Assembly: GCA_037349105.1 (NCBI GenBank)
Contig: JAYJMM010000122.1
Span: 1,364,001-1,428,000, forward strand
Direction of reading: 5' to 3'
Length of the DNA stretch: 64,000 nucleotides
Source of the DNA: Limnomonas spitsbergensis
Lineage: Eukaryota; Chlorophyta; Chlorophyceae; Chlamydomonadales
The notes beneath the pieces were generated by a model that was not told the origin of the DNA, did not search any database, and saw nothing but the letters and a program-made list of their open reading frames with translations. Below, one piece after another: positions 1 to 11,910 of the stretch. How positions within the stretch are numbered: the first letter of the stretch is position 1; the number at the start of each line of letters is the position of its first letter. The position numbers were made by a program, and so were the translations under genes.

Positions 1-3000
1 GGAACGTGACATCACACTTTTTGAGCGAGCCGAACTCTTCTTTCTTCTTGACCGTTCCTTCTTTGTTTGTCTTGCCTACGTTCGGCACCCTAGTTACGAA
101 CGTCGTCAGTAGCCCAAATGCCCCAGATTTTGATGCCAGGTTTACCAGGTTTGGTGGTCGAGGTCATGGCGCTTTTAGGGTGCACGGCGTCCCCGAGGCT
201 GTCGGACGTGACGTCAGGGACACGTGACATCACACTTTTTGAGCGAGCCGAACTCTTCTTGACCGTTCCTTCTTTGTTTGTCTTGCCTACGTTCGGCGAC
301 CTAGTTACGAACGTCGTCAGTAGCCCAAATGCCTCAGATTTTGGGTAGGTTTTTCAGGGTTTGCTGGTCGAGGTCCGAGCGCTTTTAGGGTCGACTGCGT
401 CCCGAGGCGCGCGCTGTCGGACGTGACGTCAGGGACACGTGACATCACACTTTTTGTGCCAGTCGAACTCTTGTTTCATCCTGACCGTTCCTTCTTTGTT
501 TGTCTTGCCTAGGTTCGGTGACCTAGTTACGAACGTCGTCAGTAGCCCAGATGCCCCAGATTTTGATGCCATGTTTACAAGGTTTGGTGGTCGAGGTCAT
601 AGCGCTTTTAGGGTAAATTGCGTCCCCGAGGCCCGCGCAGTCGGACGTGACGTCAAGGAACGTGACATCACACTTTTTGAGCGAGCCGAACTCTTCTTTC
701 TTCTTGACCGTTCCTTCTTTGTTTGTCTTGCCTACGTTCGGCACCCTAGTTACGAACGTCGTCAGTAGCCCAAATGCCCCAGATTTTGATGCCAGGTTTA
801 CCAGGTTTGGTGGTCGAGGTCATGGCGCTTTTAGGGTGCACGGCGTCCCCGAGGCTGTCGGACGTGACGTCAGGGACACGTGACATCACACTTTTTGAGC
901 GAGCCGAACTCTTCTTGACCGTTCCTTCTTTGTTTGTCTTGCCTACGTTCGGCGACCTAGTTACGAACGTCGTCAGTAGCCCAAATGCCTCAGATTTTGG
1001 GTAGGTTTTTCAGGGTTTGCTGGTCGAGGTCCGAGCGCTTTTAGGGTCGACTGCGTCCCGAGGCGCGCGCTGTCGGACGTGACGTCAGGGACACGTGACA
1101 TCACACTTTTTGTGCCAGTCGAACTCTTGTTTCATCCTGACCGTTCCTTCTTTGTTTGTCTTGCCTAGGTTCGGTGACCTAGTTACGAACGTCGTCAGTA
1201 GCCCAGATGCCCCAGATTTTGATGCCATGTTTACAAGGTTTGGTGGTCGAGGTCATAGCGCTTTTAGGGTAAATTGCGTCCCCGAGGCCCGCGCAGTCGG
1301 ACGTGACGTCAAGGAACGTGACATCACACTTTTTGTGCGAGCCGAACTCTTCTTTCTTCTTGACCGTTCCTTCTTTGTTTGTCTTGCCTACGTTCGGCAC
1401 CCTAGTTACGAACGTCGTCAGTAGCCCAAATGCCCCAGATTTTGATGCCTGGTTTACCAGGTTTGGTGGTCGAGGTCATAGCGCTTTTAGGGTGCACGGC
1501 GTCCCCGAGGCTGTCGGACGTGACGTCAGGGACACGTGACATCACACTTTTTGAGCGAGCCGAACTCTTCTTTCTTCTTGACCGTTCCTTCTTTGTTTGT
1601 CTTGCCTACGTTCGGCGACCTAGTTACGAACGTCGTCAGTAGCCCAAATGCCTCAGATTTTGGGTAGGTTTTTCAGGGTTTGCTGGTCGAGGTCCGAGCG
1701 CTTTTAGGGTGCACTGCGTCCCCGAGGCGCGCGCTGTCGGACGTGACGTCAGGGACACGTGCCATCACACTTTTTGAGCCAGTCGAACTCTTGTTTCATC
1801 CTGACCGTTCCTTCTTTGTTTGTCTTGCCTAGGTTCGGTGACCTAGTTACGAACGTCGTCAGTAGCCCAGATGCCCCAGATTTTGATGCCATGTTTACAA
1901 GGTTTGGTGGTCGAGGTCATAGCGCTTTTAGGGTAAATTGCGTCCCCGAGGCCCGCGCAGTCGGACGTGACGTCAAGGAACGTGACATCACACTTTTTGT
2001 GCGAGCCGAACTCTTCTTTCTTCTTGACCGTTCCTTCTTTGTTTGTCTTGCCTACGTTCGGCACCCTAGTTACGAACGTCGTCAGTAGCCCAAATGCCCC
2101 AGATTTTGATGCCTGGTTTACCAGGTTTGGTGGTCGAGGTCATAGCGCTTTTAGGGTGCACGGCGTCCCCGAGGCTGTCGGACGTGACGTCAGGGACACG
2201 TGACATCACACTTTTTGAGCGAGCCGAACTCTTCTTTCTTCTTGACCGTTCCTTCTTTGTTTGTCTTGCCTACGTTCGGCGACCTAGTTACGAACGTCGT
2301 CAGTAGCCCAAATGCCTCAGATTTTGGGTAGGTTTTTCAGGGTTTGCTGGTCGAGGTCAGAGCGCTTTTAGGGTGCACTGCGTCCCCGAGGCGCGTGCTG
2401 TCGGACGTGACGTCAGGGACACGTGCCATCACACTTTTTGTGCCAGTCGAACTCTTGTTTCATCCTGACCGTTCCTTCTTTGTTTATCTTGCCTAGGTTC
2501 GGTGACCTAGTTACGAACGTCGTCAGTAGCCCAAGTGCTCCAGATTTTGATGCCAGGTTTATAGGGTTTGGTGGTCGAGGTCATAGCGCTTTTAGGGTCG
2601 ACTGCGTTCCCGAGGCAGACGTCGCGTCATGCCTGGCCCGCCTTGGAGGGATACGTGGCGTCACACATTTTGTGCTAGCCAAACTTTCACTATTCTTGAC
2701 TGTGCCTTCTATGTTTTCTTTGCCTACTTTCGGTGACTAGTTACGAACGTCGTCAGTAGCCCAGATGCCTCAGATTTTGGTTAGGGCTTTTAGGGTTTGC
2801 TGGTCGAGGTCAGAGCGCTTTTAGGGTGCACTGCGTCCCCGAGGCATGCAGTCAGACGTGACGTCAGGGACGCGTGACATCATACTTTGTGTGCGAGCCG
2901 AACTCTTCTTTCTACTTGACCGTTCCTTCTTTGTTTGTCTTGCCCACGTTCGGCACCCTAGTTACGAACGTCGTCAGTAACCTAGATGCCTCAGTTTTTG

Positions 3001-4010
3001 GAGAGATTTTCAGGGTTTGCTGGTCGAGGTCATAACGATTTTAGAATAAACTGCGTCCCCGAGGCAATCATCGTGCCAGGCTTGGCCTGTGTTGGAGGGA
3101 TACGTGGCATCACACTTTTTGTGCCAGCCGAACTTGTCTCTTTTCTTGACAGTTCCTTCTTTGTTTGTCTTGCTTACGTTCGGCATCCTAGTTACGAACG
3201 TCGTCAGTAGCCCAAGTGCTCCGCCATACGTCGAGGTTTTTCAGGGTTTGCTGGTCGAGGTCATAGCGCTTTTAGGGTAAACTGCGTCCCCGAGGCAAGC
3301 AGTCGGACGTGACGTCATGGACACGTGACATCACACTTTTTTGTGCCAGTCGAACTCGTGTTTCATCTTGACCGTTCCTTCTTTGTTTTTCTTGCCTACG
3401 TTCGGTGACCTAGTTACGAATGTCATCAGTAGCCCAAATGCCTCAGATTTGGGGTAGGTTTTACAAGGTTTGGCGGAGGAGGTCATAGTGCTTTTAAGGG
3501 AAACTGCGTCCCCGAGACGCGCTTCCCCCCGGGCCCCCCCCCCCCCGCTCGATGGCGCGTCACGTCGCCGCGTACGACCGATAAGACCGTCGCTTTTAGG
3601 GTAAACTGCGTCCCCGAGGCCCGCGCAGTCGGACGTGACGTCAAGGAACGTGACATCACACTTTTTGTGCGAGCCGAACTCTTCTTTCTTCTTGACCGTT
3701 CCTTCTTTGTTTGTCTTGCCTACGTTCGGCACCCTAGTTAGCCCAAATGCCCCAGATTTTGATGCCAGGTTTACCAGGTTTGGTGGTCGAGGTCATAGCG
3801 CTTTTAGGGTGCACGGCGTCCCCGAGGCTGTCGGACGTGACGTCAGGGACACGTGACATCACACTTTTTGAGCGAGCCGAACTCTTCTTTCTTCTTGACC
3901 GTTCCTTCTTTGTTTGTCTTGCCTACGTTCGGCGACCTAGTTACGAACGTCGTCAATAGCCCAAATGCCTCAGATTTTGGGTAGGTTTTTCAGGGTTTGC
4001 TGGTCGAGGT
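1..4010. repeat. Satellite array, ~219-bp monomers in ~656-bp higher-order units
   Basis: Nearly identical blocks recur every ~656 bp (near 1, 657 and 1313) and then every ~664 bp (1977). Each block holds three related monomers of about 219 bp. Every monomer has the same landmarks: a CACACTTTTTG box, CCTAGTTACGAACGTCGTC, CAGATTTTG, GCTTTTAGGG and GACGTGACGTCA. Order decays after ~2640, where monomers are more diverged. A C-homopolymer insertion lies at ~3527-3547, and the array ends at ~4010 in unique sequence. The left side runs off the window. Short ORFs in all frames are by-products of the repeat. Higher-order organisation is typical of centromeric or pericentromeric satellites, but position on the chromosome cannot be seen here. 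Confidence 0.95.
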
Positions 4011-4962
4011 CAGAGACTGGCTGTTACCGGTGCAATAAATTATGTAATATTTGTGCTTTCTAGTGGACCGGTTGGCTACCTGGCCGCCTTTAAAGGATTT
4101 AATGGTTTGCTGACATGAATTTCTAAAAAATTGTGGAATGTGTGGCTGTGGGTCATTAAATAACAACGCTTGCTTGTTGGTGCAGCTCAGTCCTCCGACA
4201 ATATGTTTGGAACATACAAGGTTGCCAATGCTCAAGTGACTGAGCGTCTTCGACGCCCCCCAACGCCCTACGGGGGTAGGGAAAATAGCAACTGCATAGG
4301 GAGAGAATGTGTGGAAGTAGGGGGAAGTAGGGAGACGCGTGCAGCGACGCGCTGCACGCGATATTAACAGAGCAACTTCTTAGACCGTAGGCGCATCTAT
4401 GGGAGAAGTTGCAGCACGTGATCTGCCTCAAGGGGAAGTTGCATGTACCGACCGTCGAATTGCAGTGGGCCTCGAGGGCAACCCAGTTGTTATTGGACTT
4501 ACTATTAAATATATTCTGCTTATGCATGCCAGTTGTCGGTCATCAGACGACAAAAAGTGGCAGCGGCCTCACATCCCACACTCGGGATACACAGTCACAC
4601 CTCTCACTCTGTAGGCAACATGCATGCACAGAAAAAATTGCAGGTCAGCCATGAAACAAACCAAGATAACGAGCCGTTCTTGCATCCAGCTTCATGCAAA
4701 GCTTCTCATCCACACTCAGGCTCCTACATGGCCTGATCAGACAAATCCAATTCACACATTCCAAAAAGTACAGGAAAGTACTGCCAATGTTTCTGGTTGT
4801 TCTAAATTTAAAATCAAATTAACAAAGCAAACAAAATAGCAAGTATGCTGGCAATCATGCTCCTTGTTAATCCTGTCTGAATCCATAATTGATCTCAAAT
4901 ACCAAATGAATCAGTCAGCATTCTGAAGCATGAGTAGAGGTTGCAGAAGTGAAGAGCACACC
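4011..4962. other. Unique spacer, no recognisable gene
   Basis: AT-richer sequence between the satellite array and the 3' end of the minus-strand SANT-like gene. Short ORFs on both strands show no domain, no splice pattern and no resemblance to other parts of the window. Confidence 0.6.
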
Positions 4963-5790
4963 CTACTTCTTCCCATACTTTGCCTGGTATGCCTCACAAG
5001 TGGCCCGGTGCTGATACAACCCGACGCCATCCTTAGGCATCGTGTTGCAAGCAGCACACCTCTTCTGTCCCTCCCCCTGCCGTGTGCCCTTGTTCTCCTT
5101 GGCCTTGCTGGCAAACTGCTTCCTGGACACAACAAGAGCAGCAGCTGATGCTGGAGAAGCACTGTCCATCCTCGTGATGGCCTTGGCTGCATCCAGAACC
5201 AGGCTGATGGCGTCGATGGCGTTCTGCACACCAGGAGTGAAGGGAGGGGGCTACATGGATGTGCAGCTCAGTGCCTCACTCAAAGCAGCAGTGTCCCTCC
5301 TACACAGCTCATTGGTGACCCTCTTCTGGAATTCAAGCAGTTGCCTCGAGGTCTCTGGTCTGAGGCTGTTGCCCTGGGCCCCTGCTGACTGTTGTTGGAC
5401 TAGGGCATGAACCACCTCATTATTGAACTCCCTAGCCATTGCATCCCAGTCTGTCGTCCGTCCTTTGCTGGAGAACTTGGGGAAGAGTTGGTTGAGCAGG
5501 GATATCTCTGATGGGGTAATGATAAGCGTGCATGCTGACGACAATGTAGCACGCTTAGCCCCCACATGGTGCCTGAGCCACATCCCTTTCCTCTGATTGG
5601 ACTTGACCACACCCACCTTGGCATGCTTGTTGGGTGCCTTATCCTGAGGGGCAGGCCTCTTGAGCCTAGGGCACTCCTGTAAAAGGACCTGGCTGTCCAA
5701 CGAAGATGGCAGGCTAAGGGGGGTGGCAGCAGCTCCGGGCTGCTGAAGCATGACATGAGCTCCAGCAGCTCTAGCCATCAAGTACAAAGG
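4963..5790 (-). CDS. Myb/SANT-like plus C2HC zinc-finger protein (3' part), interrupted by an in-frame TAG
   Basis: Reading on the minus strand, a Lys-rich basic stretch is followed by a helical segment (ITPSEISLLNQLFPKF, then TDWDAMAREFN) that looks like a Myb/SANT-type DNA-binding domain. Next come a coiled-coil-like stretch and a C-terminal Cys-x2-Cys-x12-His-x3-Cys cluster (from RCAACN to HRATC), which suits a zinc finger. The protein ends in a basic tail at 4963. The frame is continuous from about 6150 to 4963 except for one TAG at 5251-5253. Either this is a disabled gene or an intron removes the stop, for example with a donor upstream near 5310 and an acceptor at 5227. Upstream, the frame enters the 69-bp minisatellite. 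I do not recognise the family; DNA binding is inferred from the fold pattern. Confidence 0.5.
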
Positions 5791-5829
5791 GGTGGCAGCA
5801 GCTCTGGGCTGCAGCATGCTGCTGTGGGC

Positions 5830-7965
5830 TCCAGCAGGCCTAGACAGCTGAGACAGGGGGGGTGGCAGCAGCTCCATGCTGTTGCATGCTGCTGTGGCCT
5901 CCAGCAGGCCTAGACAGCTAAGACATAGGGGTGGCAGCAGCTCCAGGCTGCTGCATGCTGCTGCGGGCTCCAGCAGGCCTAGACAGCTAAGACGGGGGGT
6001 GGCAGCAGATCCAGGCTGCTGCATGCTGCTGTGGGCTCCAGCAGGCCTAGACAGGGGGGTGGCAGCATCTCCATGATGCTGCATGCTGCTGTGGGCTCCA
6101 ACAGACATACGCAACTGAGACAAGGGGGAGGCAGCACCTCCAGGCTGCTGCATGCTGCCCTGGGCTCCAGCAGGCCTAGACAGGGGGGTGGCAGCAGCTC
6201 CAGGCTGCTACATGCTGTCCTGGGCTCCAGCAGGCTAAGGCAGCTGAGACAGGGGGGAGGCAGCATCTCCATGATGCTGCATGCTGCCCTAAGCTCCAGC
6301 AGGCCTAGGCAGCTGAGACAGGGGGGAGGCAGCACCTCCATGATGTTGCATGCTGCCCTAAGCTCCAACAGGCCTAGGCAGCTGAGACAGGGGGGAGGCA
6401 GCACCTCCATGATGCTGCATGCTGCCCTAAGGTCCAGCAGGCCTAGGTAGCTGAGACAGGGGGGAGGGAGCACCTCAATGATGATGCATGCTGCCCTAAG
6501 CTCCAGCAGGCCTAGGCAGCTGAGACAGGGGGGAGGCAGCACCTCCATGATGCTGCATGCTGCCCTGGGCTCCAGCAGTCCTAGGCAGCTGAGACAGGGG
6601 GGAGGCAGCACCTCCATGTTGCTGCATGCTGCCCTAAGCTCCAGCAGGCCTAGGCAGCTGAGACAGGGGAGAGGCGGCACCTCCATGTTGCTGCATGCTG
6701 CCCTAGGCTCCATCAGGCCTAGGCAGCTGAGACAGGGGGGAGGCAGCACCTCCATGATGCTGCATGCTGCCCTAAGCTCCAGCAGGCCTAGGCAGCTGAG
6801 ACAGGGGGGAGGCAGCACCGCCATGATGCTGCATGCTGTCTTGGGCTCCAGCAGGCCTAGGTAGCTGAGACAGGAGGGAGGCAGCACCTCCATTATGCTG
6901 CATGCTGCCCTAAGCTCCAGCAGGCCTAGGCAGCTGAGACAGGGGGGAGGCAGCACCTCCATGTTGTTGCATGCTGCCCTAAGCTCCAGCAGGCCAAGGC
7001 AGCTGAGACAGGGGGGAGGCAGCACCGCCATGATGCTGCATGCTGCCCTGGGCTCCAGCAGGCCTAGGCAGCTGAGACAGGGGAGAGGCAGCACCTCCAT
7101 GATGCTGCATGCTGCCCTAAGCTCCAGCAGGCCTAGGCAGCTGAGACAGGGGGGAGGTAGCACCTCCATGATGCTGCATGCTGCCCTGGGCTCTAGCAGG
7201 CCTACACAGCTGAGACAGGGGGAAGGCAGCACCTCCATGATGCTGCATGCTGCCCTAAGCTCCAGCAGGCCTAGGCAGCTGAGACAGGGGGGAGGCAGCA
7301 CCTCCATGATGCTGCATGCTGCCCTAAGCTCCAGCAGGCCTAGGTAGGTGAGACAGGGGGGAGGCAGCACCTCCATGATGCTGCATGCTGCCCTAAGCTC
7401 CAGCAGGCCTAGGTAGCTGAGACAGGAGGGAGGCAGCACCTCCATTATGCTGCATGCTGCCCTAAGCTCCAGCAGGCCTAGGCAGCTGAGACAGGGGGGA
7501 GGCAGCACCTCCATGTTGCTGCATGCTGCCCTAAGCTCCAGCAGGCCTAGGCAGCTGAGACAGGGGGGAGGCAGCACCGCCATGATGCTGCATGCTGCCC
7601 TAAGCTCCAGCAGGCCTAGGCAGCTGAGACAGGGGAGAGGCAGCACCTCCATGATGCTGCATGCTGCCCTAAGCTCCAGCAGGCCTAGGCAGCTGAGACA
7701 GGGGGGAGGCAGCACCGCCATGATGCTGCATGCTGTCCTGGGCTCCAGCAGGCCTAGGCAGTTGAGACAGGGGGGAGGCAGCACCTCCATGATGCTGCAT
7801 GATGCCCTAAGCTCCAGCAGGCCTAGGCAGCTGAGCCAGGGGGGAGGCAGCACCTTCATGATGCTGCATGCTGCCCTGGGCTCCAGCAGGCCTACACAGC
7901 TGAGACAGGGGGGAGGCAGCACCTCCATGCTGCTGCATGCTGCTATGGGCTCCAGTTTTGACCAC
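5830..7965. repeat. 69-bp minisatellite, about 30 copies
   Basis: A 69-bp unit (key parts CATGCTGCCCTAAGCTCCAG, GCAGCTGAGACAGGGG, CAGCACCTCCATGATG) repeats head to tail, with the most regular copies between 6240 and 7960. Since 69 is a multiple of three, one minus-strand frame stays open for 667 codons (7982-5979) as a Leu/Pro/Cys-rich 23-residue repeat. The opposite strand is also open over long stretches. It may be intronic in the SANT-like gene, because the putative upstream exon ends with a donor at 8040, or it may be a coding repeat. The sequence alone does not decide. Confidence 0.92.
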
Positions 7966-8040
7966 TGGAGGACATGGACCACTAGATGGGAGCATGCATG
8001 GAAGGGGAAATGTCTGATGCATCACTCAAAGCATTCTTAC

Positions 8041-8210
8041 CACTAGCCTGTAGAACTGCAGGGCTTCGTCCCAGGCGGTCGTCGTCTTGCCCCTGCTCGT
8101 CATCTGCTGAGCTAGCTCGACTGTGAAATCGCCGCTGGACAGGTACTTCTGGACGGGCTTCGGCCCATGGATACCATGCTTGTCCCTCTTCCACGTGACA
8201 GCAGCGCGGA
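8041..8210 (-). CDS. Putative upstream exon of the SANT-like gene
   Basis: The minus-strand frame encodes WKRDKHGIHGPKPVQKYL, then a Thr/Glu/Gln-rich helix, then AWDEALQFYRLV. It is followed directly by a GTAAGA donor (minus strand, ending at 8040). The composition looks coding, unlike the flanking low-complexity DNA. The upstream boundary is uncertain; a stop in frame lies about 45 bases further upstream. Assignment to the same transcript as the exon at 4963-5790 rests on strand and order only. Confidence 0.4.
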
Positions 8211-8514
8211 GCGAATATCGAGAAAGACCAAGTCAAGGTTTTGCGTTTTGCCAGGTTCCTCCGCGTATCCTACCCCTAATTCAGTATTGTATATTACTGC
8301 ACCCCTCAATTCCAGGGACAGAGATCGCACAGGTGTCCCTCCTTTATCCGAAGAGGGGTAGGACAGTCTGCCGAATGTCATGGCCCCGTTAGAATTTCAT
8401 TGTAGAATATATTGGAGATGCAGAGGTTAATGAAAAATGCAGAAGACTGCGTTTGCTCAGGTGGAAGCGTACGACGGGCCTGCCGCCCAGCGCTCCGCCA
8501 GCGACTCCACGGCA

Positions 8515-8615
8515 AGTGTACACCCTAAAAGTGCTAAACCGTCCTCCGCCAAACCCTGAAAGCCCTCCTCAAAATCTGAGGCACTTGGGCTACTGACGAC
8601 GTCCGTAACAAATTC
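8515..8615 (-). repeat. Isolated, inverted, degenerate satellite monomer
   Basis: The reverse complement contains GTCGTCAGTAGCCCAAGTGC, CTCAGATTTTG, TTTCAGGGTTTG and CACTTTTAGGGTG in the same order and spacing as the array at 1-4010. It is one partial monomer, inverted and about 4.5 kb outside the array. Confidence 0.85.
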
Positions 8616-9685
8616 GACGGAACATCGGCCCCTAACCAGAGGGATTCGTCTGGCTGTCAACCTTGGCCAGGACCCAACGAGTAGACATGCAGCCTGGACA
8701 AAATGCCGTTGCCCCTGCTCAAGAAACAAACACAAAATTTCAGCATGTCAACAACGTGATTGAATGCGTGCGAGCCATGTGGCAGTTGACGCAAAGCACA
8801 AAGGCAGCTCGTGTACCATGTCATGACTGGAAGCTCCATAGCTTGCGGCAGGAAATGCTGGGACAGCCGCAGCCGTAAGTGGGCATGGGGCCGGCTCTCC
8901 TGCATGCCTACAATACTGCGCAGGCCCGCCTGGTGATAGCGGAAAACAAGCTGCTGAATGCGAGATCGCACCTGATCAGTACAAGTTGGGTGTGATCTGT
9001 GTGAATGCCTTGTAACTTGGCCCTGCCCTACCTGCCCTCGCTCTTGGGGTCCGTCATGGTGTTTGGTTGTTTACCATGTACGAGCCTCCACCTGTAATGT
9101 GGCGAGAAGGGCGCATCATTCTGCGCCACCCGCCGTAGACTGAAACCAGATTAATCGCCAAAAGAAAGATCACTGATTGCAATAATACACAACAAAAATA
9201 TTCAAACCCACATTCAATAATTGCAGATAAGCTATTTTGTGTACCTGTCAGGGATCAGATGGGAATGCCACTCATCACAGTCTGCCACAAAAGACAGCCT
9301 TACATTGTAGCCACGATCATGCAAGTGCCCATAAGCCCTCGGTCCATAACTACACTTTGCATCCATGGCTTCGCGCGCCTTCTTCATGATCTCTTTTCAA
9401 GCAGTGGGGAGTGAAATGGAACATGGGGAATTAGTTGCACATATTCCATACTGTCAAAAGTATGTTTTGAGCCTTATTGTTTTGAGCCTCAAAATTGAGC
9501 GATTTAAAATTACTTTCGCCGGCTCGCCGCTATGCAGCGAGGTTCAATTAGTTACTGCGCTGCGCAATTGAAAAAACAATTTAGTTTCATTTGGGTTGTG
9601 CGAACCAAACCCCGTTTGACCAGCCGTTTCACAGTAGTCCTGTCTGCTCAGTAATTATTCCATTGTAGATAGTCCTAGCCTGGCC
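8616..9685. other. Spacer with no clear gene
   Basis: A 71-codon plus-strand ORF at 8663-8878 and its minus-strand shadow show no domain. The rest is AT-richer sequence without repeats or splice-bounded coding segments that I can recognise. Confidence 0.5.
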
Positions 9686-9689
9686 TTGC

Positions 9690-10255
9690 TGCGGGGCCGC
9701 ACCAGTCGAAGGGAGTGTGCTTGCGTGCGCACGCACTTGAGGCTGCGGCTCGGCGCCGTCAGCACAGCTGACACTCGAGGGCGGCGCAGCGGTCAGCAGC
9801 GTGACGGACGGTGTTGCCAACGGTGTTTGGCAAGGGGAGATGGCGAGCATGTGGAGGATGCGTTGCGTGTCTGCTTCCAATGCCCTAGCGTGAAGGAGAG
9901 GCTTAGGGAGAGAGGTTGGGCAGGCCCCCCGGAAGGCGCCACAGACTTTCAACATTTGTACCAGGGCAAGCTTGGATGGGAGGCTCTGACTTTTGTGGAG
10001 GACGTCGTTTGCTTTGTTGAGGCCTAGTTTTGTTCTTTTTCTTCGCCTTCTTGGGGAATGGGCTTGAGAGGGGCAAGGTTTACTTCGGGCTACCTTTTCC
10101 TTTAGGGGGGGGGGTAGTTCTTTCCTTTTTTTTCTCCTTTATTCCCTCTTAACTTCAGAATGTTTTCTTCCAACGAGACAGTTGGGGGCCCACGCGGCCG
10201 AGCCTTTTTGAGCAGGGCCCAGAGGTGAAATGTCATTGACCTTTGGGTCCTCAAC
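9690..10255 (+). mobile_element. 3' end of a non-LTR retrotransposon (family 1, copy 1)
   Basis: An open frame ending at 10027 carries a Cys-x2-Cys...His...Cys cluster (CQRCLARGDGEHVEDAL, then FQCPSVKERL) like the zinc-knuckle tail that follows LINE reverse transcriptases. It ends in a conserved stretch (LGWEALTFVEDVV). About 220 bp of 3' UTR follow, ending near GGGCCCAGAGGTGAAATGTC. The same tail and UTR recur at 15820-16105 and 42560-42990, which supports a dispersed family truncated at the 5' end. Catalytic RT motifs are absent from this copy. Confidence 0.7.
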
Positions 10256-10804
10256 TTATGCATATGACGGCCCATATAGCCATGATGGGCTTCCTTGTAA
10301 GACAGCAATGCAAGCAGCGCACCGCAGATGATGTTCAACAAGCAAAATACAGCAAACAGTGCATGGCATGTGCTGAGAAACAGGCAGAAAGACAACAATC
10401 AATGCACTGCTCTACGGCAGAATGGGCAGATGTTGCAAACTGGCAGAAATCCAACGAGCAAGGAACAACGGATGGTGGCTACTGCCAAGCAGGCAGAAAG
10501 CTGAAAGCAATGCATGCAGAGCGGTAGAGCACATGCTGCATATCGGGCACAACGACAGCAAGCAATGCGCAGCAGCCGCTACAAGTCTGCAACATTGGAA
10601 GAATTAAAACGTTAAACATATCCCAACTACACGCCCTCATGCGGATGTGGGGCATGCATGCTACAAGTATGGCAACGCTCCCACTACCACTGGTCACTCG
10701 GGCAAAGCGCCACGCAGGCGCTCATTACAATGTAATAGAGCAAGGGGTGGGCAAAAAAAGCTGGGGACCCCATGCCCAAAAAACAATCGAGCACCCAAGC
10801 CTAC

Positions 10805-11910
10805 CAACCACCCACATACCGCCTCCGGAACCCATTGCAATTCAAATATCTCAGTCAAAATTCAAAATTACAGGGCTTGTAAGGGGTGTTTTTTATCAAC
10901 TCGTCAAGGCGCTTCTACTGGTATATTTTAATTTGTTGGGTGATGACAATTCATGCCAACACTCAATTTGGTACTGGGCTCAGCCAGGCTAATGAGTACC
11001 GAATAATGCTCGCTAGCGATCACAATTCATACCAACAGTCAATTTGGGTACTGAGCTCAGCCAGGCTATTGACTATCGACTACTTCTAGCTAGCGATCAC
11101 ATGCTTCCAGAAGGAAGATGGCCTGGATGGCGGTGGCAATGCGATGGCATCAGCCTTCATCTTGGCCATGAGCTCCTTCACTGCCTTCATCCTCTCCCTC
11201 AGCGTGACCTCTTTGCCCACTACTCCCTCTAGATCCTCCACCGTCACCGCATAGCTTGCCACATCTGCCTCCGCCAGCTGCTGATCAGGATGGGCTGTCA
11301 GCATGTGATAAAGGTAGTGAAAGCTCCAGACCCACGGGCCGGGGACGGGCTCGCAGGTATTGGCTCAGCTGGGACAGCAGCTGGGTCAGCAGCAGGGGTA
11401 GCTAGGGGTGGAACGAGAGCAAATCCGAGCATTCACTGCCGCTTCAAATCGCGTGGTTTCGCGGAGGATGCCATGCACTCCCTCCCATTCTGGTGGCGTC
11501 TGAAGTTTGCTGGGTCGACAGATTTGATAACCTTGCCACAACGACCAACACTACCATGTGCTGCATGCAATACAGCTCTTTCTAAGGCTGGCTCAGCTGG
11601 TTTCGGGGTGTGTTCAATGAGGCCATACCCTCAGTGTGGGGGGCCAGGGGGTCATGTGGTAATTCTAGCAAGATTTTATGATGTAAATAGACTCATGTTG
11701 GCAAGAGGAACACAGCGGTGCCACTGCCAGCCTCAACAGACCTCCAGATAAAATAGACGGATCTTCTAAATATTGGAGTTTTTGGGAGACTCCCCCCCCC
11801 ACACTTTGCCCCCCTATATCTCCCACCCCCTGGGCCAAAAAGTTTTTGAAAATAGCTATGGAATGCTCTCGTCAAGCTCTACAAAACAGGGGCATGGGGT
11901 CGAATTATTT
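10805..11910 (-). mobile_element. Dispersed element X, copy 1
   Basis: Over about 1.1 kb this region matches, as reverse complement, the region 62440-63520. Shared landmarks include the CCGCCTCCGGAACCCATTG end, GTCAAGGCGCTTCTACTGG, two copies of a ~77-bp internal repeat (CAATTTGGGTACTGAGCTCAG), a small coding block, and a C/G-run segment near 11790. The minus-strand frame 11086-11304 encodes a helical peptide with DQQLAEADVASYAV and VTLRERMKAVKEL, matched in copy 2. No transposase or RT signature is visible, so the class is unknown; it may be non-autonomous. Confidence 0.75.

Noticed and set aside
1..4010. Repeated 60-110 codon ORFs in all copies of the satellite
   Set aside because: They follow the repeat period, occur on both strands and change frame between monomers. 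This is expected of a stop-poor satellite, not of a gene family.
5876..8046. Plus-strand Ser/Arg/Gly-rich repeat ORFs
   Set aside because: Mirror frames of the 69-bp minisatellite, with no start context, splice signals or unique domain.
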